A DNA stretch of 64,000 nt, taken from positions 124,001-188,000 of the forward strand of contig NZ_CP041403.1 of assembly GCF_014844135.1 (NCBI RefSeq), in the 5' to 3' direction. The notes beneath the pieces were generated by a model that ran no database searches, was not told the origin of the DNA, and saw only the letters and a list, made by a program, of their open reading frames with translations. Origin of the DNA: Arcobacter sp. FWKO B (lineage in GTDB: Bacteria; Campylobacterota; Campylobacteria; Campylobacterales; Arcobacteraceae). The position numbers and the translations under genes were made by a program. How positions within the stretch are numbered: the first letter of the stretch is position 1; every line of letters starts with the position of its first letter. Below, piece by piece: positions 40,076-49,781 of the stretch.

Positions 40076-43000
40076 AAAAACTTGTAGAATTTGGTTTAAA
40101 AAAACCAATACTTAACCATATGCTACTATTATTTTTATTTGTTGTTTCCATTTTTTCTTATATAAATATTCCAAAAGAGATATTTCCACCATCAAAACTT
40201 GATTCAATTTCTATAAGTGGAAACTACCTAGGTGCAAGCTCTGATATTCTTGATAAAATTGCTGTTAGTAAAATAGAAGAAAACCTAATCAATCTAAACA
40301 GTACAGCAAAGATTACATCAACAATAAGTAATGGATATTTTTCTATTATTGCTGAATTAAAAGATGGTTACAATGCAAAAGATGTAATTGATGATGTCAA
40401 AAATATAGTCACCTTAACTAGAGTTAATCTTCCAAACGATATGGACGAACCCATAGTAAAAGCAATAGAATATACATTTCCTTTAATTACTGTTGCACTA
40501 TATGGGGACAGAACATTTTCGCAAATGCTTGATATTGCAAATATCTTAAAGAATGATCTTATAAAAAAAGAGGATTTAAGTGAGGTAATAATAAGAGGTG
40601 ATGGTGATGAAGAGGTTGTTATAGATATAAACAATTCAAAACTTGAAGCACTCGGCATTGACAAAGTATCTTTAATTAATGCTATTAACAATATATCCAC
40701 CATAAACCCAATTGGTACCATTAAAGAACAAGATACTCACTATTACCTTAGTACAAGCAACGGAACTACCAATATTGATGAATTAGAAAATACACTTATT
40801 AAAGTAGGGGAAACATCATTATACCTAAAAGATATTGCTACTATTGAATTAGGTTACTCACAACCAGATACTATTTCTAGATTTAATTCCAATAGAAATA
40901 TATCAATAAGCATCAGTAAAGGTGAAAATGGTGATTCCATCGAACTAGTAAAAGAAATCAAGAACTTATTAAAAACATATGAGTCTAAATACCCAGATTT
41001 AACATTTGATACATATACTGATACTTCTATTTGGATCAAAAATAGGCTTAATAATGTAGTTTCTAATATTTTATTTGGAATAATACTTTTGTTTTTGGCA
41101 TTATTTTATTTTATTAATATAAGAATAGCAATAGTTGTTGCTATAGGTATTCCGACTAGTTTTATGATTGGACTTATTGGTGCAGAGCAGTTTGGTTTTA
41201 GTCTTAATATGCTTACTTTATTAGGGGCACTTATTGCTCTTGGTATGCTTGTTGATGAGGCTATTGTTGTTGGAGAAAATATATATAGACATATGGAAAA
41301 TGGCAAAGATCACTTAAATGCAGCGATTGATGGAACAATAGAGATGTATCCAGCGGTTCTTACTGCAACTGCAACAACAATTTTTGCCTTTTTGCCTATT
41401 TTAATGATGACTGGACAAGTTGGTAAATTTATGCAAGTATTACCAATAATGATAGCTATTCTTTTATTTAGCTCATTATTAGAAGCTTTTTTCTTTTTGC
41501 CACTACACGCAAAACAAATCTTTAAAGTAAATAAAGAAGTTAGAAAATCAGATATGATTTGGGAAAAGAATAAAAAAATCTATATGTATGTATTGAATAA
41601 AATCTTAAGTAAAAGATTAATATCTCTGTTTTCAATAGTTTTATTGATTATTATCGCAACTTTTATCCTTTTTAAAAATATGAAATTCCAGTTTATGCCT
41701 AATTTTGATACTACTCAAGTATATATAAGTGGTTCAGTAGGAACTGGAAATACACTTGAACAAACAGAAGAAAAAGTTAAGCTTATTGAAGATTTAATAA
41801 TGAAGAATATTAAATTTGGCAACGACATTAGCTCAATTAGCTCGATTGTTGGACTTAAGCTTGATGGGCAAAATCAACCGATGCTTGAAGAGTTTTATTT
41901 TCATATATTTGTAAACTTACGAGAAAAAGCACCAAGTAATTTTGTAGAAAGATTTATAACACCATATCTATCTCCCAAATATGATGCAACTGATATGGTA
42001 AGAGAAAAAACAGCTTTAGAGATTAAAGAAGAGGTTCTTCAAGCTATTACTCCATTACTTAGTGGCACTTTTGATGAATTAAAAGTATTTGTACCTCAAA
42101 CTGGAATTGTTAAAAACGATATTGAAGTAGCATTTAGTGGCAAGGAAGCCCAAGTATATGAAGGGGTTAAACTACTAAAGCAATCATTGGCTTCAATAAA
42201 TGGTGTAAGCAATATAGATGATGATTTACTTGATGGCAATGTAGAATTAAAGCTTAAACCAAATCAATATGGACAAATGCTGGGAATAAGCGAAGGTTAT
42301 TTACTTCAAGTATTAAAACCTCTTTATTTCAAAGGTGAATATGCAAAAATGATAAGTCAAAATGGCATTGTAAAATTAAAACTTCAATCACATACAAAAG
42401 ATAGTATCACTAACTTTGAGCAATACAAAATACAAATACCAAATAGACCTCAAATGGTTCATCTTGTGGATGTTGTTGACATTTATGAATCACCAGCATA
42501 TTCTCAAATATACAAAGAAAATGGAATTAAAATCAATTCTGTTACAGCAGTACTTGATGGTAAAAAAACATCTCATGAAGTATTTCTGGAGCTTGAAGAT
42601 GCCTTTAAGCAAATGCCATTTGGTATTAATGTTGAAATTAAAGGGGAAGAGCAAGAGGGGCAAAAAGTAAAAAAAGAGATGCTGCGAGCTTTTTTAATTT
42701 CCATACTTCTAATCTTTATTGCACTTATTTGGATGTTTGATTCTGTAGTTAAGTCATTAATAGTTTTAAGTACAATTCCACTAAGTGTATTTGGTGTATT
42801 ACTCGGACATTACATAATGGGCTTAAATATAAGTATGACTACATTAATAGGTATTGTTGGACTTGCTGGTGTTATCGTAAATGATGGTGTAATTATGATG
42901 GATTTTATAAAAAAAGCGAAAAATATCGAAGAAATAAAAGAGTATGCACTTTTAAGACTTAGACCGATTCTAATAACTTCAATAACGACTTTCTTGGGAT

Positions 43001-43146
43001 TATTTACTTTAATATTTTTTGCTTCAGGGCAAGCACTTATTCTTCAACCATTGGCAGTAGCATTAGGATTTGGATTGCTTTGGGCAACTATTTTAAATCT
43101 ATATTTTGTGCCACTAGTTTACAGTTTAGTCTATTTTAGAAAATAG
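40069..43146 (+). CDS. RND-family efflux permease
   Basis: A 1025-residue inner-membrane RND transporter with 12 spans in two repeats: a first span at about 14-32, a large periplasmic loop, spans 2-6 (about 325-480, including ALGMLVDEAIVVGEN with the proton-relay Asp), a second loop, and spans 8-12 from about 870 (TTLIGIVGLAGVIVNDGVIM). It belongs to the HAE-type AcrB relatives. No membrane-fusion or TolC gene is adjacent, and the gene is coupled to an FtsL-like gene, which is an unusual context. The substrate is unknown. Confidence 0.88.
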   Translation: MVEKLVEFGLKKPILNHMLLLFLFVVSIFSYINIPKEIFPPSKLDSISISGNYLGASSDILDKIAVSKIEENLINLNSTAKITSTISNGYFSIIAELKDGYNAKDVIDDVKNIVTLTRVNLPNDMDEPIVKAIEYTFPLITVALYGDRTFSQMLDIANILKNDLIKKEDLSEVIIRGDGDEEVVIDINNSKLEALGIDKVSLINAINNISTINPIGTIKEQDTHYYLSTSNGTTNIDELENTLIKVGETSLYLKDIATIELGYSQPDTISRFNSNRNISISISKGENGDSIELVKEIKNLLKTYESKYPDLTFDTYTDTSIWIKNRLNNVVSNILFGIILLFLALFYFINIRIAIVVAIGIPTSFMIGLIGAEQFGFSLNMLTLLGALIALGMLVDEAIVVGENIYRHMENGKDHLNAAIDGTIEMYPAVLTATATTIFAFLPILMMTGQVGKFMQVLPIMIAILLFSSLLEAFFFLPLHAKQIFKVNKEVRKSDMIWEKNKKIYMYVLNKILSKRLISLFSIVLLIIIATFILFKNMKFQFMPNFDTTQVYISGSVGTGNTLEQTEEKVKLIEDLIMKNIKFGNDISSISSIVGLKLDGQNQPMLEEFYFHIFVNLREKAPSNFVERFITPYLSPKYDATDMVREKTALEIKEEVLQAITPLLSGTFDELKVFVPQTGIVKNDIEVAFSGKEAQVYEGVKLLKQSLASINGVSNIDDDLLDGNVELKLKPNQYGQMLGISEGYLLQVLKPLYFKGEYAKMISQNGIVKLKLQSHTKDSITNFEQYKIQIPNRPQMVHLVDVVDIYESPAYSQIYKENGIKINSVTAVLDGKKTSHEVFLELEDAFKQMPFGINVEIKGEEQEGQKVKKEMLRAFLISILLIFIALIWMFDSVVKSLIVLSTIPLSVFGVLLGHYIMGLNISMTTLIGIVGLAGVIVNDGVIMMDFIKKAKNIEEIKEYALLRLRPILITSITTFLGLFTLIFFASGQALILQPLAVALGFGLLWATILNLYFVPLVYSLVYFRK

Positions 43147-43152
43147 ACTAAA
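43125..43152. terminator. perfect 13-base hairpin across two convergent stop codons
   Basis: TTTAGTCTATTTT-AG-AAAATAGACTAAA spans 43125-43152. It includes the last codons and stop of the RND gene (43146) and the stop of the opposite gene (43148), so it can form in both transcripts and probably ends both. No separate T run is present beyond the stem. Confidence 0.6.
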
Positions 43153-43633
43153 CCTCTGCAATAAGTTGTTTTAATAGTTCAAAATTTCTTTGAATTTTCG
43201 TTATATTACTTTTATATTTTTCTTGATTTTCTTGATAGTATTTTGACTCTATCAACTTTTCAAATTCTGTATATTGTTTTTCAACTGTTTGTGCTTTTAT
43301 ATCATCATTTTGGATTTGCATTATTCTTGATACATCATTTAATTCAAGCTTATTTAATCTATAATCAAAAAGATATTTATTATCTGACTCAATTTTTAAA
43401 ATCTCACAAGTTTTATTATAAACTTCCTCTATGCTACTGTCATAATGTTTATATATTTTTCCAGCAAAATCATTAAGATATCTCAAATACAATGGATAAT
43501 TACAAAGTGTACCTTCAATATCATTTATTTCATCATCAAGCTTATAAAGCTTCTTAAGCATATGCTCAACGCTCAAATAAGTAATAGCATCTGATTGCTC
43601 TTTGAAATTGCTTAAGAATTGACTAAGAGTCAT
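43148..43633 (-). CDS. unknown coiled-coil protein
   Basis: A 161-residue, helical, charged protein without membrane span or motif I recognise (KEQSDAITYLSVEHMLKKLY, then ESKYYQENQEKYKSNITKIQ). The heptad-like spacing of Leu/Ile/Tyr suggests coiled coils over most of its length. AAAGG precedes the ATG. It is a single gene between a converging RND pump and pckA. Confidence 0.7.
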   Translation of the reverse strand: MTLSQFLSNFKEQSDAITYLSVEHMLKKLYKLDDEINDIEGTLCNYPLYLRYLNDFAGKIYKHYDSSIEEVYNKTCEILKIESDNKYLFDYRLNKLELNDVSRIMQIQNDDIKAQTVEKQYTEFEKLIESKYYQENQEKYKSNITKIQRNFELLKQLIAEV

Positions 43634-43680
43634 AGTAAACCTTTATTATGGTATTTAAAATATTATTTTATTGTAAGACA

Positions 43681-43711
43681 TTATACCATCTAAATAAGTT
43701 AGATGGTATAA
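43681..43711 (-). terminator. strong hairpin after pckA
   Basis: TTATACCATCTAA / TTAGATGGTATAA form a perfect 13-base stem with loop ATAAG just downstream of the pckA stop (43724). The T run on the minus strand is weak. Confidence 0.65.
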
Positions 43712-43723
43712 CTAATTTGTCAG

Positions 43724-45304
43724 TTAAAGCTGTGGTCCTGCTTTTGTATAGTCAAAATGTGAGTCAACTTTTAGATATTTTTTAAAGTTTTCTATATACA
43801 TACCAGCAAGTTTTTTTGCTGTTGCATCATATTCTTCTTTATTTGCCCAAGTATTTCTTGGATTTAGTACTTCTGTGTCAACGCCATGTAAAGTTTTAGG
43901 AATAGAAAGATTAAATACTGGTAAAGTATCAAATTCGCTATCATTAATAGAACCATCTAAAATTCCATTTATACAAGCACGAGTATTTTTAATACTCATT
44001 CTTTTTCCAACACCATAACTTCCACCGCTCCATCCTGTATTTACAAGATAAACATTCACATTGTGTTCATCAATCTTTTTACCTAATAAGTCAGCATACA
44101 CAGTAGGGTGTAGTGGTAAAAAAGCTTCACCAAAGCATGCGCTAAATGTTGCAACAGGCTCCGTTATTCCTCTTTCTGTTCCAGCGACTTTTGCTGTATA
44201 ACCACTTAAGAAATAATACATTGCTTGCTCTTTTGTAAGTTTGGATACTGGAGGAAGTATACCAAATGCATCAGCACTTAAAAAGATTATATTTGTAGGG
44301 TGTCCACCTTTTAAATCTCTTTTATGATTTTCTATATGTGTAATAGGGTATGAAACTCTAGTGTTTTCAGTTTTGCTTCCATCTGTATAATCAACATTAC
44401 CTTTACCATCATGCCCAACATTTTCTAATATTGCCCCTTCTTTTATGGCTGCAAATATTTCTGGCTCACTTTTTGGATCAAGATTGATAACTTTAGCATA
44501 ACATCCACCTTCAAAGTTAAATACTCCTTTACTGTCCCAACCGTGTTCATCATCACCTATTAAATGTCTATTTGGATCAGTTGAAAGTGTAGTTTTACCA
44601 GTACCACTTAAACCAAAGAATAATGCAGTATCACCTTTATCACCAATATTTGCACTACAATGCATTGGCAAATTACCATCAAGTGGCAACCAATAGTTCA
44701 TCATAGAAAAAACACCTTTTTTCATTTCACCAGCATACCATGTTCCGCCAATAATTGCTTTTTTCTCTTCAATATTAAATACAACAAATACATCTGAATG
44801 TAGTTTATGTTCTTGCCATTTAGGATTAGTAGTTTTGCAAGCATTATAGATTGTAAAATCTGGCTCAAAATTTTCAAGTTCAGCTTCTGTAGGCATGATA
44901 AACATATTTTGTATAAAATGAGCTTGCCATGCTACCTCAGTAATAAATCTTATTGATCTTCTGCTGTCTAGACTAGCTCCACAAAAAACATCAGTCACAA
45001 ATAAATCTTTTGAACTAAGTTGTTGTTTTGATAATTCAAGCAAATCATTATAAACATTTACATCAACAGGGAAATTTACATTTCCCCAAGCTATATATTT
45101 ATTAGATGGGTCTTGATTAACAAAAAATTTATCTTTTGGACTTCTACCAGTAAAAATACCAGTATCAACAATCAAAGCACCACTAGATGAAATACTTGCA
45201 CCTTCATTTCTTACTGCTAACTCTCTTAGAGTTTGAATATCTGTATTTCTTGATACAGATTTTACATCATTTAATTCAAGCTTATTACTTATATCAGATG
45301 ACAT
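43724..45304 (-). CDS. pckA: phosphoenolpyruvate carboxykinase (ATP)
   Basis: A 526-residue ATP-type PEPCK, converting oxaloacetate plus ATP to PEP and CO2 for gluconeogenesis. Hallmarks: [29 protein letters not shown], the kinase loop [20 protein letters not shown] and the later NTRVSYPI. It lies directly after oadB (eight bases), so oxaloacetate-consuming enzymes are grouped: the Na+-pumping decarboxylase and PEPCK share a substrate. Confidence 0.96.
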   Translation of the reverse strand: MSSDISNKLELNDVKSVSRNTDIQTLRELAVRNEGASISSSGALIVDTGIFTGRSPKDKFFVNQDPSNKYIAWGNVNFPVDVNVYNDLLELSKQQLSSKDLFVTDVFCGASLDSRRSIRFITEVAWQAHFIQNMFIMPTEAELENFEPDFTIYNACKTTNPKWQEHKLHSDVFVVFNIEEKKAIIGGTWYAGEMKKGVFSMMNYWLPLDGNLPMHCSANIGDKGDTALFFGLSGTGKTTLSTDPNRHLIGDDEHGWDSKGVFNFEGGCYAKVINLDPKSEPEIFAAIKEGAILENVGHDGKGNVDYTDGSKTENTRVSYPITHIENHKRDLKGGHPTNIIFLSADAFGILPPVSKLTKEQAMYYFLSGYTAKVAGTERGITEPVATFSACFGEAFLPLHPTVYADLLGKKIDEHNVNVYLVNTGWSGGSYGVGKRMSIKNTRACINGILDGSINDSEFDTLPVFNLSIPKTLHGVDTEVLNPRNTWANKEEYDATAKKLAGMYIENFKKYLKVDSHFDYTKAGPQL

Positions 45305-45312
45305 TTCGATCC

Positions 45313-46665
45313 TTATTTAAAAATTGATAATAATACACCAGCAGCGATTGCTGAACCTATAACTCCAGATACATTTGGACCCATAGCATGCATTAAAAGA
45401 ATATTCGAAGAGTCTTCTTTTTGACCCTCTTTACTTACAACCCTAGCTGACATCGGAACAGCTGAAACACCTGCTGCACCAATAAGTGGATTTATTTGGT
45501 TATCTTTAGAGCTAAACTTATTCATAATTTTAGCCATAATCACACCACCTGCAGTTCCAAGTGCAAAAGCAACAAGACCTATAATCATAACCCCAAGAGT
45601 TTCGACCGCTAAGAATTGTTCTGCTGCAAGTTTTGAACCAACAGCAAGTCCTAACATAATAGTTACAATATTAATTAGAGCATTTTGCATAGTGTCACTT
45701 AATCTATCTACAACACCAGACTCTTTTGCAAAATTACCAAAACAAAGTGCACCAACAAGAGGTGTTGCATCTGGTAAAATTAAAAGCGTAATCACAAGAA
45801 CAGTAATAGGGAAAATAATCTTCTCTATTTTAGATACTTTTCTAAGTGTTGGCATTTTAATCTTTCTCTCTTCCTTTGTTGTTAAAGCTCTCATTATAGG
45901 AGGTTGAATAACAGGAACAAGTGCCATATATGAATATGCAGCAACCGCAACAGCCCCTAAAAGTTCAGGTGCTAAAGCATTTGCTATAAAAATAGAGGTT
46001 GGTCCATCGGCACCTCCAATAATAGCTATAGCTGAAGCTTGCTCAAGAGTAAAGCTAAATACATCCGTATATTGTGAAAGCATCATTGCGCCAACAAGTG
46101 CACCAAATATACCAAATTGAGCAGCTCCACCTAGTATAGCAGTTTTTGGATTAGCCAAAAGTGGTCCAAAGTCCGTCATAGCACCAACACCCATAAATAT
46201 TAGTATTGGAAACAATCCATTAGAAATACCTGCATCATAAATAATTCCTAAAAACCCATTAGGACCAGCAATATCGGCAATTGGAATATTTGCCAACAGT
46301 CCACCAAAACCTATAGGTAAAAGCAATAATGGTTCAAAATTTTTCTTAATTGCAAGATAAAATAATGTAAAACAAACCAATATCATTATAATTCTACCAA
46401 AACTTTGCGTAAACTTACTCATTTCATGTCCATGAGAATCCATTACACCATCTTTAGGGCTCAAAAAAGCATTTAATCCAGTTTTATTAAAAAATGAAAC
46501 TAAAAGTTCTTGAATGCTTTTTGAATGGTATCCGCTCGGTGCAACACTTTCTTCAGCTATTTGTGCAATAGGATTATCATGTATTACCGCTTCTTGAGCA
46601 TTAGCATTCACTCCTAAGACTAAAAAGTAAATAAATACCAATAAAAAAGAGAGACTTTTTTTCAT
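45313..46665 (-). CDS. oadB: oxaloacetate decarboxylase beta subunit (sodium pump)
   Basis: A 450-residue polytopic protein of the Na+-transporting carboxylic-acid decarboxylase beta family. Hallmarks: [34 protein letters not shown] with the conserved Asp, [10 protein letters not shown], and [18 protein letters not shown]. An N-terminal signal-like segment ([21 protein letters not shown], a 21-residue stretch ending in A) and a soluble stretch of about 60 residues extend the usual form. It decarboxylates the carboxybiotin on OadA while exporting Na+. Confidence 0.94.
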   Translation of the reverse strand: MKKSLSFLLVFIYFLVLGVNANAQEAVIHDNPIAQIAEESVAPSGYHSKSIQELLVSFFNKTGLNAFLSPKDGVMDSHGHEMSKFTQSFGRIIMILVCFTLFYLAIKKNFEPLLLLPIGFGGLLANIPIADIAGPNGFLGIIYDAGISNGLFPILIFMGVGAMTDFGPLLANPKTAILGGAAQFGIFGALVGAMMLSQYTDVFSFTLEQASAIAIIGGADGPTSIFIANALAPELLGAVAVAAYSYMALVPVIQPPIMRALTTKEERKIKMPTLRKVSKIEKIIFPITVLVITLLILPDATPLVGALCFGNFAKESGVVDRLSDTMQNALINIVTIMLGLAVGSKLAAEQFLAVETLGVMIIGLVAFALGTAGGVIMAKIMNKFSSKDNQINPLIGAAGVSAVPMSARVVSKEGQKEDSSNILLMHAMGPNVSGVIGSAIAAGVLLSIFK

Positions 46666-46686
46666 ATATTACCTTTTAAATTTTAT

Positions 46687-47052
46687 TTAGCCAATTATAG
46701 CTAATACTTGCCCTTCTTCGACAGCATCATTTGGAGCAGTTTTAATAGCTTTTACCACACCATCTTTAGGAGCTTTTATATCTATCTCCATCTTCATTGC
46801 TTCTAAAATAATAATAGTTTGATCCTCAACTACCTTATCACCTTCTTTAACTAATATTTTCCAAACATTACCATTTACTGATGCAGGAATTTCAATCCCA
46901 CCTGTTACTGATTGTGTTTGAGCTGGAGCACTTTCAGTTGCTGTTGTTTCTTGAACAGGAGTTACTTTAATATCAGCTCCACCTTCAGCTACTGTTACAT
47001 TAAATTTTTGACCATCTACTATAACTGTGTAATTACCAGTTGCGTTACTCAT
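46687..47052 (-). CDS. possible internally initiated biotin carrier protein within oadA
   Basis: Inside the oadA linker, in frame, an ATG at 47052 is preceded by GAGGAGAATAAAGGT, a much better ribosome binding site than chance codons would give. Initiation there would yield a 121-residue product (SNATGNYTVIVDGQKFNVTV, then the biotinyl domain), equal to a free biotin carrier or gamma-like subunit. The signal may also be a relic of a gene fusion. Only the sequence pattern supports this. Confidence 0.35.
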   Translation of the reverse strand: MSNATGNYTVIVDGQKFNVTVAEGGADIKVTPVQETTATESAPAQTQSVTGGIEIPASVNGNVWKILVKEGDKVVEDQTIIILEAMKMEIDIKAPKDGVVKAIKTAPNDAVEEGQVLAIIG

Positions 47053-48513
47053 ACCTTTATTCTCCTCAGATTTATTTGTTTTTTCACATTTAATATCGTC
47101 ACAATCAGAATTTTTTCTTACATTTAGTTGACTTTCGCCCTTTAAGAATGCAATCCCTTTTTCATCGCAAGCAGCTGCGATAAAAATATTTTCATCACTT
47201 ACTTCTAGACCCTCTTTTTGAAGTCTTTCTGTCCAACATGCTATACTTTTGATTGGATCTGCATCTGCAAAATCAAGAGGATTTTGAGTTGTAGGTTCAA
47301 GTTTTAATTTTTCACTAGCAAGTTTGATTATTTCTGGATCTGCCTCAACTGGAGTTTTTCCAAAATATCCAAGAACCATTCTTCCATATCCTGGAGCTAT
47401 TTGTTTCCAAGGGCCAAACATCACATTTGCATATGCTTGTTGCCAATAAAATTGACTTACAGGTGTGACAGAAGTTCCATATCCTCCACGCTCTACAACT
47501 TCTCTCATAGCTTTGATTACTTCTGGGAATTTATCCAAAGTCCCATTGTCTCTCATCATCTGAGTATTAGCCGTTAGTGCACCACCTGGCATAGGCGAAA
47601 ATGGTATAAGTGGTGATACTTGAGTAGCTTCAGGAGGCATAAAATAATCTTTTAGACAATCATTTAATACTTCTTCATATTTTAATATTTTGTCAATCTC
47701 AAGTCCACCAAGATCATAATCTTTACCTTTTACAGCATGAAGCATTGTAAGGATATCTGGTTGACTAGTTCCTCCGCTTACTGGGCTTGCTGCTAAATCA
47801 ATACCATCTACACCAGCTTCAAGTGCTGCTAAATAACATGCTACTGATACACCAGCTGTTTCATGAGTATGAAGTCTAATATGTACACTATCTCCAAGTA
47901 ATCTTCTTGCCATTTTTATTGTGTCATATACTTTTTGTGGGCTACTCGTACCACTTGCATCTTTAAAACAAACACTATCAAATGGTAAGCCACTATCAAG
48001 TATATTTCTTAATGTTTTTTCATAAAAAGGTACATCATGAGCACCCACACACCCTGGTGGTAAATCCATAAGTGTTACAACCACTTCGTGTTTTAATCCA
48101 TATTTTTTAATACATTGTGCCGAAAATTCAAGATTGTTTACATCATTCAATGCGTCAAAGTTTCTGATAGTTGTAGTACCGTGCTTTGCAAAAAGTTTTG
48201 CATGAAGGTCAATCATCTCTCTACTACCTGTATCAAGCATAACTGTATTGATACCACGAGAAAGTGTTTGTAGGTTTGCTTCAGGTCCAACGATAGATCT
48301 AAATCTATCCATCATCTCAAAAGCATTTTCTTGTAAATAAAAAAAGAGGGACTGAAATCTTGCCCCTCCACCAAATTCAAAATGCGTTAGTCCAGCTTCC
48401 TTGGCAGCTTCAACGGCAGGAAAAAAGTCATTCATTAAAACTCTACCACCAAATACTGATTGAAAACCGTCCCTAAAAGTTGTATCCATTATATCAATAT
48501 ACTTTTTTGACAT
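46687..48513 (-). CDS. oadA: oxaloacetate decarboxylase alpha subunit, biotin-containing
   Basis: A 608-residue carboxyltransferase (HMGL-like barrel, about 1-300: MDTTFRDGFQSVFGGR, VVVTLMDLPPG, HTHETAGVS, DLAASPVSGGTSQPD), a PYC/OAD helical domain (to about 470), a linker rich in Lys/Glu then Ala/Thr/Pro, and a biotinyl domain with the biotin Lys in EAMKMEI near the C-terminus. OadB and OadG neighbours make oxaloacetate decarboxylase more likely than pyruvate carboxylase subunit B. A possible internal start at 47052 would give the biotinyl part alone. Confidence 0.93.
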   Translation of the reverse strand: MSKKYIDIMDTTFRDGFQSVFGGRVLMNDFFPAVEAAKEAGLTHFEFGGGARFQSLFFYLQENAFEMMDRFRSIVGPEANLQTLSRGINTVMLDTGSREMIDLHAKLFAKHGTTTIRNFDALNDVNNLEFSAQCIKKYGLKHEVVVTLMDLPPGCVGAHDVPFYEKTLRNILDSGLPFDSVCFKDASGTSSPQKVYDTIKMARRLLGDSVHIRLHTHETAGVSVACYLAALEAGVDGIDLAASPVSGGTSQPDILTMLHAVKGKDYDLGGLEIDKILKYEEVLNDCLKDYFMPPEATQVSPLIPFSPMPGGALTANTQMMRDNGTLDKFPEVIKAMREVVERGGYGTSVTPVSQFYWQQAYANVMFGPWKQIAPGYGRMVLGYFGKTPVEADPEIIKLASEKLKLEPTTQNPLDFADADPIKSIACWTERLQKEGLEVSDENIFIAAACDEKGIAFLKGESQLNVRKNSDCDDIKCEKTNKSEENKGMSNATGNYTVIVDGQKFNVTVAEGGADIKVTPVQETTATESAPAQTQSVTGGIEIPASVNGNVWKILVKEGDKVVEDQTIIILEAMKMEIDIKAPKDGVVKAIKTAPNDAVEEGQVLAIIG

Positions 48514-48516
48514 TCA

Positions 48517-48768
48517 TTAACCCTTGATATTTTTATGATGCTGTACTGCTGCTATAATAGCTGCAATCTTACTAGCTTTATCATTACTTTTAATTACCGA
48601 TGGTTGCCATTGTTTAGTAACAACCTTCTCCTCTTGCGGAAAATATCTTTGTAAAATCTTAGCTTGAAGCTTAAGTATAAACACAAGCAAAATTAGAAAA
48701 ACAAAAACTATCCCCATACCTAAAGCCATAAACTTTAAAGCTTCAGAGACTAAGTTTACCTCTTCCAT
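48517..48768 (-). CDS. oadG: oxaloacetate decarboxylase gamma subunit
   Basis: An 83-residue single-span protein: an N-terminal membrane segment (about 10-33, MALGMGIVFVFLILLVFILK) and a charged C-terminal tail, as in OadG, which stabilises the decarboxylase complex and binds zinc in known cases. The ATG at 48768 has GGGAG six bases upstream; a TTG at 48774 is less likely. First gene of oadG-oadA-oadB-pckA. Confidence 0.85.
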   Translation of the reverse strand: MEEVNLVSEALKFMALGMGIVFVFLILLVFILKLQAKILQRYFPQEEKVVTKQWQPSVIKSNDKASKIAAIIAAVQHHKNIKG

Positions 48769-48899
48769 TAACAACTCCCATTTGGTTTATTAATACAAGC
48801 GTATTTTATAATAATTAAGCTTTAGGTGATATTTATTTTTAAATTAATATCGTAAAAAATACAACTTTTTAACAAAAAATATCATCAAATTGATTAATT

Positions 48900-48992
48900 T
48901 TAGAACAAAGTTTTACCAAATTTATATATATACATATCTATAGTTTCAATAAATCTTACAATTTTGCTAGTTTGTTTTTTAAGTCTTACCAT
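48900..48992 (-). CDS. possible 30-residue basic peptide upstream of oadG
   Basis: An ATG at 48992 preceded by AAAAAGGG (seven bases) opens MVRLKKQTSKIVRFIETIDM, then YIYKFGKTLF and a stop. The peptide is basic and amphipathic. It has a plausible ribosome binding site but no known relative. It could be a leader peptide of the oad operon or chance. Confidence 0.35.
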   Translation of the reverse strand: MVRLKKQTSKIVRFIETIDMYIYKFGKTLF

Positions 48993-49047
48993 AATTTGCC
49001 CTTTTTATTGATTGATTGTAAAATTTTAATATATTTTGTACAAAAAA

Positions 49048-49086
49048 CTAAAAAATATTGCATTTTGCAATGTTTTTTAGTATAAT
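49048..49086 (+). promoter_or_regulatory. S24 repressor promoter and 33-base operator palindrome
   Basis: The sequence from 49048 to 49080 is an inverted repeat with 15-base arms (CTAAAAAATATTGCA / TGCAATGTTTTTTAG, one mismatch) around TTT. It contains a -35 box TTGCAT (49058-49063), and 17 bases later lies the perfect -10 box TATAAT (49081-49086). The overlap with the promoter suggests autorepression by the downstream HTH-S24 protein. Confidence 0.7.
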
Positions 49087-49117
49087 TCATTTTATTTAAG
49101 TTCGCAGGAGTTTTCAA

Positions 49118-49768
49118 ATGATAGTTGTTTTTGAGATAATTGAGAAACTAAAAGACATAATAAGTAAAGACGGGAACAATAAAAAAGTATTTGATAAAGA
49201 TGTGGCACAAGAGCTTGATATTAGCCAAGTAAATTTCGCTACTATGAAAAATCGAGGAAAAATACCATATGATAAAATACTCGATTTTTGTGCAAAGAAA
49301 AAAATATCAATAAATTGGCTTTTATACAATCAACACCCTGGATCATTGGTGGATACAACAGATAAGTACTGGGTGAGATATTTTCCTGATGTCAAAGTTA
49401 GTGCAGGTGGAGGAAGTTTTGAAGGAAATGATGATTTTAATCAACTTGATATTCCTGAATATTTTGTTAAATTTCTTGGGGGAGTACAAAATATCAAAAA
49501 TATTGAAGCCATCAATGTAGTAGGGGATTCTATGGAACCAACACTTCAAAATGATAGTATTATTTTTATAGACACCTCAAAAAAAGAGATAAACAACAAC
49601 TCAGTATATGCCTTTTTGTATGAAGATACACTATATGTAAAAAGGGTTCAAAAAATCAATAATGGATTTAGAATGATTTCCGATAATGATATATATGATG
49701 ATATGATTTGCAGTATAGAAAATACAAAAATTTATGGGAAAGTGCTTTCTACTTTCAATTCAATATAA
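49118..49768 (+). CDS. LexA/CI-like repressor with S24 peptidase domain
   Basis: A 216-residue protein: an N-terminal CI-type helix-turn-helix (about 5-70, VFDKDVAQELDISQVNFATM), the Ala96-Gly97 bond in VSAGGGS as putative self-cleavage site, and a C-terminal S24 domain with nucleophile Ser138 (GDSMEPT) and Lys175 (YVKRVQ). Such regulators are cleaved with RecA help or act as stress/phage repressors. No phage genes are adjacent, so it is a chromosomal regulator. Start ATG has GGAG eight bases upstream. Confidence 0.87.
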   Translation: MIVVFEIIEKLKDIISKDGNNKKVFDKDVAQELDISQVNFATMKNRGKIPYDKILDFCAKKKISINWLLYNQHPGSLVDTTDKYWVRYFPDVKVSAGGGSFEGNDDFNQLDIPEYFVKFLGGVQNIKNIEAINVVGDSMEPTLQNDSIIFIDTSKKEINNNSVYAFLYEDTLYVKRVQKINNGFRMISDNDIYDDMICSIENTKIYGKVLSTFNSI

Positions 49769-49781
49769 AGAATTTAAAAAA

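Larger units (their letters stand above)
48769..49117. other. intergenic region between oadG and the S24 repressor gene
   Basis: This 349-base AT-rich gap holds the minus-strand leader of the oad operon, a possible 30-codon reading frame (48900-48992, minus), a TTTTGTACAAAA palindrome (about 49035-49046), and the repressor promoter with its long palindrome (49048-49080). No RNA gene was recognised. Confidence 0.6.

Noticed and set aside
42416-42670. 84-codon plus-strand frame inside the RND gene
   Set aside because: It overlaps the conserved RND coding sequence in another frame and has no start signals.
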